DNA of 64,000 bases, taken from contig NZ_JADPZX010000001.1 of NCBI RefSeq assembly GCF_015712165.1, forward strand, positions 1,426,001 to 1,490,000, given 5' to 3'. The translations under genes and the position numbers were made by a program. Positions 59,084 through 64,000 of the stretch are shown here, piece by piece (positions within the stretch are counted from its first letter, which is position 1; each line of letters begins with the position of its first letter). Source of the stretch: Streptomyces spinoverrucosus (GTDB lineage Bacteria; Actinomycetota; Actinomycetes; Streptomycetales; Streptomycetaceae). Under the pieces are notes generated by a model. The model did not search any database. It had not been told where the DNA came from and saw only the letters and a program-made list of their open reading frames with translations.

Positions 59084-59590
59084 TTAACGCAGCACGCCCT
59101 CCAGCGTGAGCAGCCGCACCTTGCGGTCCAGGCCGCCCGCGTAGCCGGTCAGCGACCCGTCGGCGCCGATCACCCGATGGCAGGGGCGCAGGATCAGCAG
59201 CGGGTTGGCGCCGATCGCGCCACCGACGGCGCGTACGGCGGCGCGCGGGGCTCCGATCCGCGCGGCGATCTCGCCGTACGTGGTGGTCGCGCCGTACGGC
59301 AGCGAGTCGAGCGCCGCCCACACCCGCCGCCGGAACGGCGTCCCCTCGGAACGGGACCGCAGCCGGAACTCCTTCAGCTCCCCGGCGAAGTACGCGGCGA
59401 GCTGCTCCTCCGCCTCCCGGAACAGCGCGGGATCGTGCCGCCAGCCGTCCTGGACGGTCCGCCCGCCCTTCTGCCCGGGCACGGAGAGGGAGGTGAGGGT
59501 GCCGCTCGGGTCGGCGGTGAGGAGCAGCTCGCCGACGGGGCAGTCGACGGTGGTCCAGTGGGTCGGGGTGGCGGTGACGGGGGTGTTCAC
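59084..59590 (-). CDS. ogt: Methylated-DNA-protein cysteine methyltransferase
   Basis: A 168-aa Ogt/MGMT. The start is GTG 59590, overlapping the Ada-AlkA stop by four bases (GTGA). The C-terminal domain has FRRRVWAALDSLPYGATTTY, GEIAARIGAPRAAVRAVGGA and the active-site LRPCHRVIGADGSLTGYAGG, in which the Cys of PCHRV accepts the alkyl group. It directly reverses O6-alkylguanine damage. It is coupled to the Ada-AlkA gene, forming an alkylation-repair operon. Confidence 0.95.
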   Translation of the reverse strand: MNTPVTATPTHWTTVDCPVGELLLTADPSGTLTSLSVPGQKGGRTVQDGWRHDPALFREAEEQLAAYFAGELKEFRLRSRSEGTPFRRRVWAALDSLPYGATTTYGEIAARIGAPRAAVRAVGGAIGANPLLILRPCHRVIGADGSLTGYAGGLDRKVRLLTLEGVLR

Positions 59591-60984
59591 GTGAACTCCA
59601 GCTCCCCTGCTGCGCGCAGGTGTTGTACGGCGTACGAGCGCCAGGGGCGCCAACTGTCGGGTACCTCCGCGCCGGGCGGGGCGACGTCCGGGTCACCGAG
59701 GGCGCGGGTGCGAACGACGGCGACGGTGGCGGGGTCCACGCCGGGCAGGGCGAGCAGGGCCGCCTGCGCGTCGTCCCGGTCGGCGCCCGGATCCAGTCGT
59801 ACGAGGCCGTCGGCGAGGGCCGCGGTGAGCGCGCCCAGGGTGCCTTCGGGTTCGGCCCCGGCGAGGACGGCCGGTTCGGGGAAGAGGTGGGTGAGGGTGC
59901 CGCAGGGCGCGTCGAGGGCCTTGCCGTACCGACGTACCAGCCCCTCCGCCACCGACCGCCCCACCAGCGCCCGTACCGCCAGCTCCTCCGGGTCCGCGGC
60001 GCCCGGCGACCGCAGGCCCGGCCGCGCGGCGACCAGCGGAGCGAGCCGCGGATCGGCGCCGAGGCGTTCGTCGACGGCGTACGGATCGGCGTCGAGGTCG
60101 AACAGCCGCCGCAGCCGCTGTACGGCGGTGGTGAGGTCCCGCGGGTCGGTGAGATGCAGCCGGGCCTCCAGCCAGCCTCCGGGGTGGGTGGCGGAGCCGG
60201 AGCTTGCGGTCCGCTCGTCGACGGCGACGATCCCGGTGCCGTACGGCAGCCGGAGCGTACGCCGGTAGGTGCGCCGGCCGGTCGCCCCGCCGACCTCCTC
60301 GATGCCGGGCACGGTCTCACGCGCCAGCAGGTCGAAGACGGCACCGGCGTGATACGGGCCGCGGTAGGCGAGCCGCAGCGGGAACCCGGCGCTCGGCGTG
60401 TCCGCCCGCCGGGCGGTACGCCCCTTGGGCGCGGCGGCCCGCAGATCGCTCGGGGTGGAGGCGTACACCTCGCGGACGGTGTCGTTGAACTGCCGCACAC
60501 TGGCGAACCCGGCCGCGAACGCGATGTGCGTGATGGGCAGGTCGGTGGTCTGGATCAGCACGCGCGCGGTGTGGGCGCGCTGCGCCCGGGCGAGGGCGAC
60601 GGGCCCGGCGCCGAGCTCGGCGGTCAGCTGCCGCTGCACCTGCCGCGCGCTGTATCCGAGCCGCGCGGCGAGCCCGGCGACCCCCTCGCGGTCCACGACC
60701 CCGTCGCCGATCAGCCGCATGGCGCGGCCGACGACATCGGCCCGTACGTTCCACTCGGCCGAGCCCGGCACCGCGTCCGGCCGGCACCGCCGGCAGGCGC
60801 GGAAACCCGCGCCCTGGGCGGCGGCGGCCGTCGCGAAGAACCGCACGTTGTGCCGTTTGGGGGTGACGGCCGGGCAGCTGGGCCGGCAGTAGATGCCGGT
60901 GGTCTCGACGGCGAAGAAGAACGCGCCGTCGAACCGGGCGTCCCTGCTGCGCACGGCTTCGTACCTGGTGTCCTCATCCATCAC
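59587..60984 (-). CDS. Ada-AlkA fusion: methyl-sensing regulator and 3-methyladenine glycosylase
   Basis: A 465-aa protein. Residues 1-75 are the Ada zinc domain (FFFAVETTGIYCRPSCPAVT, FRACRRCRPDAVPG), where one Cys takes methyl from phosphotriesters. Residues 80-190 are an AraC HTH pair (GVAGLAARLGYSARQVQRQL, ITHIAFAAGFASVRQFNDTV). Residues 200-465 are AlkA-like: an N-terminal TBP-like half and an HhH region (LLALPGVDPATVAVVRTRAL then GDPDVAPPG, with the catalytic Asp). The usual G-x-W of the HhH motif reads D-P-A here. It senses methylation, activates the adaptive response and excises damaged bases. Confidence 0.92.
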   Translation of the reverse strand: MMDEDTRYEAVRSRDARFDGAFFFAVETTGIYCRPSCPAVTPKRHNVRFFATAAAAQGAGFRACRRCRPDAVPGSAEWNVRADVVGRAMRLIGDGVVDREGVAGLAARLGYSARQVQRQLTAELGAGPVALARAQRAHTARVLIQTTDLPITHIAFAAGFASVRQFNDTVREVYASTPSDLRAAAPKGRTARRADTPSAGFPLRLAYRGPYHAGAVFDLLARETVPGIEEVGGATGRRTYRRTLRLPYGTGIVAVDERTASSGSATHPGGWLEARLHLTDPRDLTTAVQRLRRLFDLDADPYAVDERLGADPRLAPLVAARPGLRSPGAADPEELAVRALVGRSVAEGLVRRYGKALDAPCGTLTHLFPEPAVLAGAEPEGTLGALTAALADGLVRLDPGADRDDAQAALLALPGVDPATVAVVRTRALGDPDVAPPGAEVPDSWRPWRSYAVQHLRAAGELEFT

Positions 60985-61084
60985 GTTGTCCAGTCTCCGC
61001 CGGGGCGGAGACTGCTGCTAGCGGGATTCGGACACCCAGTTGTGCGACTCGCCGGTGTGTGACTTCCGGCCGAGTGACCGCGGC

Positions 61085-62176
61085 CTACCGCCAACCCCGC
61101 CGCTTTGCCTCCATGGCGGCCCGCCCCTCCGCCCCCTTCCGCTTCCAGTCCTTACGGATCTCCGCCCGGACCCGGGCATCGGTCTTGGCCACGATCCACT
61201 GGTTCTCCCGAATCAGCTTCCGGTAGCTCTCCAGCCGCCGCACCGGCAGTTCCCCCGCCTCGACGGCGGCCAGCACCGCACACCCCGGCTCGGACACGTG
61301 CGCGCAGTCGTGGAACCGGCACCCGTCGGCCAGCTCCTCGATCTCGGCGAACACCTGCCCGACCCCGGTACCGGCGTCCCAGAGCCCGACCCCGCGCAGC
61401 CCCGGCGTGTCGATCAGCACACCGCCGCCGGGCATCAGCAGCAGGTTGCGGGTGGTGGTCGTGTGCCGGCCCTTCCCGTCGACGTCCCGGGTGGCCTGCA
61501 CCTCCATCACGTCGTCCCCGAGCAGCGCGTTGGCGAGCGTGGACTTGCCCGCGCCGGACTGTCCGAGCAGCACGGACGTACCGCCGCAGACGACGGCGGT
61601 GAGGACGTCCAGCCCGTCCCCGCCGACCGCGCTGACCGCCAGCACCGGCACTCCCGGTGCCGTGGTCTCCACGTCCTGCACGAGGTGCCCGAGCGTCACC
61701 GCGTCCGGCACGAGATCGGCCTTGGTCAGGACGACCACCGGCTGCGCCCCGGACTCCCAGGCGAGCGCGAGGAAGCGTTCGACGCGGCCGAGGTCGAGTT
61801 CGACGGCCAGCGACACGGCGATGATCGCGTGGTCGACGTTGGCGGCGAGGATCTGCCCCTCGGACCGCTTGGAGGAGGTGGAGCGTACGAAGGCGGTACG
61901 GCGTGGCAGATACGTCCGTACGTAGCGGGGGCTGCCCGCGGGTTCGACGGCGACCCAGTCGCCGGTGCACACGACCCGCATCGGATCGTGCGGTGTGACG
62001 AAGGCGGTGTCGGCGCGCAACACTCCGTCGGCGGTGGCCACGTCGCACTGACCGCGGTCGACCCGGACGACCCGCCCGGCCAGCAGCCCCTCGCAGTCGT
62101 ACGGGGTGAACTCGTCCGCCCATGCCTCGTCCCAGCCGTAGGGGGCGAGCGCGGCGGAAGCAGAAGTGGAAGTCAA
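61085..62176 (-). CDS. rsgA: Ribosome biogenesis GTPase RsgA
   Basis: A 363-aa circularly permuted GTPase. TTG 62176 is the likely start, six bases after AAGGG that is held in a small hairpin. An OB-fold (about 25-95) precedes G4 (VVLTKADLVPD), G5 (VLAVSAVGG), G1 (LLGQSGAGKSTLANALL), G2 (RHTTTTRN) and G3 (LIDTPGLRGVG). The zinc region is CRFHDCAHVSEPGCAVLAAV. RsgA acts in late 30S subunit maturation. A 23-aa ORF lies 69 bp upstream, and a decayed copy of its own first 57 codons lies 409 bp upstream. Confidence 0.94.
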   Translation of the reverse strand: MTSTSASAALAPYGWDEAWADEFTPYDCEGLLAGRVVRVDRGQCDVATADGVLRADTAFVTPHDPMRVVCTGDWVAVEPAGSPRYVRTYLPRRTAFVRSTSSKRSEGQILAANVDHAIIAVSLAVELDLGRVERFLALAWESGAQPVVVLTKADLVPDAVTLGHLVQDVETTAPGVPVLAVSAVGGDGLDVLTAVVCGGTSVLLGQSGAGKSTLANALLGDDVMEVQATRDVDGKGRHTTTTRNLLLMPGGGVLIDTPGLRGVGLWDAGTGVGQVFAEIEELADGCRFHDCAHVSEPGCAVLAAVEAGELPVRRLESYRKLIRENQWIVAKTDARVRAEIRKDWKRKGAEGRAAMEAKRRGWR

Positions 62177-62181
62177 GGGAG

Positions 62182-62196
62182 ACCCTTCACAAGGGT
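62182..62196 (-). promoter_or_regulatory. Hairpin covering the rsgA ribosome-binding site
   Basis: Arms ACCCTT and AAGGGT with a 3-nt loop. On the transcript the AAGGG arm is the Shine-Dalgarno sequence, six bases before the TTG start, so folding would hinder translation. The equivalent site at 62591-62605 in the duplicated copy is partly preserved. Confidence 0.5.
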
Positions 62197-62245
62197 GGCC
62201 CCGGCGGGCGCGCGTACGACGACGCGCGCGGAAGCGTCGAGTGTG

Positions 62246-62317
62246 TCAGCCGGTGGCCACGGAGGTGGACTTGATGAACTCCGGGATGCGGGCAGCGCCC
62301 AGCGCAGCGACAGCCAT
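62246..62317 (-). CDS. Small ORF (23 aa) upstream of rsgA
   Basis: ATG 62317 has GGGAGG nine bases upstream, one of the best ribosome-binding sites in this part of the window. The product begins MAVAALGAARIPEFIK and ends STSVATG, followed by TGA. It has no cysteines and no membrane segment. It could be a translated leader affecting rsgA, or a small peptide of its own. I recognise no family. It is too short for gene finders to call reliably. Confidence 0.45.
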   Translation of the reverse strand: MAVAALGAARIPEFIKSTSVATG

Positions 62318-62414
62318 CGGTCAACACCTCCCAGGTCACACGCAGCGAACAGCGGCGGCACGGAGCAGCCGCAGGAACGAACATGACCCTAGCCACCCGG
62401 CCAGACGATGCGCC

Positions 62415-62613
62415 AGCGATTTTTCAGCGCAGCACCTCGTCGTGGCGAGATCGCACTGCCCACGGTCGATGCGCAGCACGCGGCGGGGCAGGGGACCCCG
62501 CTCGCCATAGGGAGTGAACGCGGCGGCCAAGTGAAGATCCCTGCCGTAAGCGCTGAGGGCAGCGGAACTGAATCTGTGAGACGAAGGGTGACCCTTCGCA
62601 CGGGTGGCCCCGG
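62415..62613 (-). pseudogene. Decayed duplicate of the rsgA 5' end
   Basis: At a constant offset of 409 bp from rsgA the same strand codes SSAALSAYGRDLHLAAAFTP then RRVLRIDRGQCDLAT, collinear with rsgA SASAALAPYGWDEAWADEFT and GRVVRVDRGQCDVAT. The 5' leader is duplicated too (GGGCCACCCGTGCGAAGGGT against GGGCCACCCTTGTGAAGGGT). The start codon TTG has become TTC, and a frameshift follows near the 57th codon, after which homology fades. It is a non-functional relic of a tandem duplication or of recombination between two rsgA copies. Confidence 0.75.
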
Positions 62614-62679
62614 ACACCGCGCGCTCGGACGCGACGACGCCACTCCTCATCCGTACGACAGAGGTCAGGGGAATTACTG

Positions 62680-62977
62680 TTGCCGCAGCTCGCCGTCGCG
62701 AACACCCTGTGGGCCGAGTACGAGCAGCTGGACAAGCCGGTGCGGGCCGGCGTGCGCAAGGCGATGGCCAAGTTCCAGACGCTGAGCACGGTGGAACTGA
62801 GATCGGACAAAGGACTCCAACTCACGGTTGTGTCCCAGGCGCGTGACCCGCGCATCAGGACGATCCGCATCACCGCCTTCTGGCGAGGCGTCATCCTCGC
62901 GCCGGACGACGGCAGCGAGACCTACCTGCTCCTGAAGGTGCTGCCACATGATGAGGCAGCCGTGTGGGCTTCGTGGC
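62680..62977 (+). pseudogene. N-terminus of a UvrD-like helicase, truncated at a Tn3 joint
   Basis: TTG 62680 with AGGGGA upstream opens MPQLAVANTLWAEYEQLDKP, then VRAGVRKAMAKFQTLSTVEL, TIRITAFWRGVILAPDDGS and [17 protein letters not shown]. This is the toxin-like N-terminal domain typical of Streptomyces UvrD/Rep-type DNA helicases. Homology ends near 62977; the frame then reads through unrelated codons to a stop at 63015. The helicase core (over 600 residues) is absent, replaced by transposase sequence in another frame. Confidence 0.65.
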
Positions 62978-63944
62978 CGAGCCCACCGGCCTGGTGGCCC
63001 TCAAGGACTTCATGACCGAGTACCACGCCCGCTACGGCGGCAACGGCGTGATGGTGTACTGGCACGTCGAGCGGAAGAACGTCTGCATCTACTCCCAGCT
63101 CAAGAGCTGTTCGTCGTCCGAGGTCGCGGCGATGATCGAGGGCCTGCTGCGGCACTGCACGGACGCCGAGATCGAGTCGAACTACGTCGACACCCGCAGC
63201 GCGAGCGTCGTCGGGTTCGCCTTCACCGAACTGCTCAACTTCCGCCTCCTGCCGAGGCTGAAGAACATCGGCAGCATCCGCCTGTACCGCCCCGACGACA
63301 CTCCGCCCGGCTGGCCGGCGCTCGGCGCCTCGCTGACCAGGCCGATCCGCTGGGAGCTGATCGAGCAGCAATACGACCAGACAGTCAAGTACGCCACCGC
63401 GCTCCGGCTGGGGACGGCGGAGGCGGAGCAGGTGCTGCGGCGCTTCACCCGCGGCGGCCCCAAGCACCCCACCTACCAGGCCCTCGAAGAACTCGGCCGC
63501 GCCGTGCGTACGGTCTTCGCCTGCGACTACCTGGCCGGCCCTGGCCTGCGCCGCGAGATCCACGGCGGCCTCCAGGTCGTGGAGAACTGGAACAGTGCGA
63601 ACACCGTGCTCCACTACGGCAAGGACGGCGCCCTGACCGGCCCGGACAAGGAGCACGCCGAGACCTCGATGCTTGCCTTGCACCTGCTGCAGTCCGCGCT
63701 CGTGCACGTCAACACCCTGCTGATGCAGCAGGTCCTGGCCGAACCGGCGTGGGCGAAGAAACTCAACGACGAGGACCGGCGTGGGCTGACCCCGCTCTTC
63801 TGGTCGAACGTGAACCCCTACGGCACTTTCCGTCTTGACCTGGACGCCCGGCTCGACCTGGGTCCGGCCCTGGCCGTGCCCCGTCCCCGTATGCCGGAAA
63901 GCGCAGGCGCCCCCGCGGCAGGGGAGTCCCGGCATGCCCGCTGA
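62964..63944 (+). pseudogene. Tn3-family transposase, C-terminal third only
   Basis: A 326-codon frame beginning at a GTG ([20 protein letters not shown]). It matches the C-terminal DDE region of Tn3 transposases: [60 protein letters not shown] and [20 protein letters not shown]. Full-length proteins are about 1000 aa, so two thirds are missing from the 5' end. It is inserted into, or recombined with, the helicase gene. Without the N-terminal DNA-binding part it should be inactive. The remaining 56 bp of the window hold nothing I can identify. Confidence 0.85.
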
Positions 63945-64000
63945 ACGGACCGGCTGGTGGACCGCTGTGACAAGGCCAGCTTCGCCCTCTATGCCGTGAA

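Overview
The window is high-GC DNA whose gene content points to a Streptomyces or a close relative. Signs include DUF2637, DUF3040 and MMPL proteins, RsbU/RsbW-type phosphatases and kinases, a PucR-controlled xanthine dehydrogenase cluster, a DmdR/IdeR-type iron box, and many GTG or TTG starts. The mix of catabolic, stress and regulatory genes with insertion-sequence and transposon remnants at both edges fits an accessory or chromosome-arm segment better than a core region. That placement is inference.

Positions 1-6720 and 8026-9471 form a stress and envelope island bounded by mobile DNA. It holds an IS3-type orfA joined in frame to a TerD-like fragment, a retropepsin-like lipoprotein, two PRC-barrel proteins (one frameshifted), TerC, a DUF3040 protein, a tandem universal stress protein, a Crp remnant, a TlpA-like lipoprotein and its ccdA partner. 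An intact 1305-bp IS3-family element (6721-8025) with a 4-bp target duplication splits ccdA. An N-terminally truncated LD-carboxypeptidase follows.

Positions 9506-18673 carry an MFS exporter with a divergent ArsR-type regulator, a TPR protein, and an ArsR - coiled-coil membrane protein - MMPL exporter cluster with two phased operators. A second tandem Usp, an acyltransferase-3 protein and a 70-aa ORF follow. Positions 18676-22401 hold a two-TM protein and an amide-use cluster (FmdB, AmiS/UreI, FmdA). Positions 22676-28501 are a LacI-controlled inositol- or sugar-type locus. It has a solute-binding lipoprotein without an ABC permease, a LacI repressor, an MFS sugar transporter, an IolG-like dehydrogenase and an IolE-like isomerase. 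Two promoters share the same -35-to-operator distance.

Positions 28511-34213 carry divergent PAS/GAF/SpoIIE phosphatases. One has an RsbW-like kinase domain and a roughly 330-residue repeat insertion inside its phosphatase domain. Positions 34255-39030 hold a deleted pyruvyl-transferase pseudogene, a HAD phosphatase/GT2 pair, a NodB deacetylase, an SRPBCC protein and a DUF3500 lipoprotein. Positions 39043-47802 are the purine-oxidation locus: XdhC, an NCS2 permease, the three xanthine dehydrogenase subunits and PucR.

Positions 47931-60984 hold a TPR protein, a His-repeat GntR regulator, an iron-boxed FhuF-like protein, a DUF2637 protein, an RsbW-like ATPase, PoxB, a PP2C-like protein, a LuxR-type regulator, a DUF456 protein, a 117-bp MITE-like element, LysE, and Ogt plus Ada-AlkA repair proteins. 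Positions 61085-64000 end with RsgA, a 23-aa ORF, a decayed duplicate of the rsgA 5' end, and a helicase N-terminus abutting a 5'-truncated Tn3 transposase.
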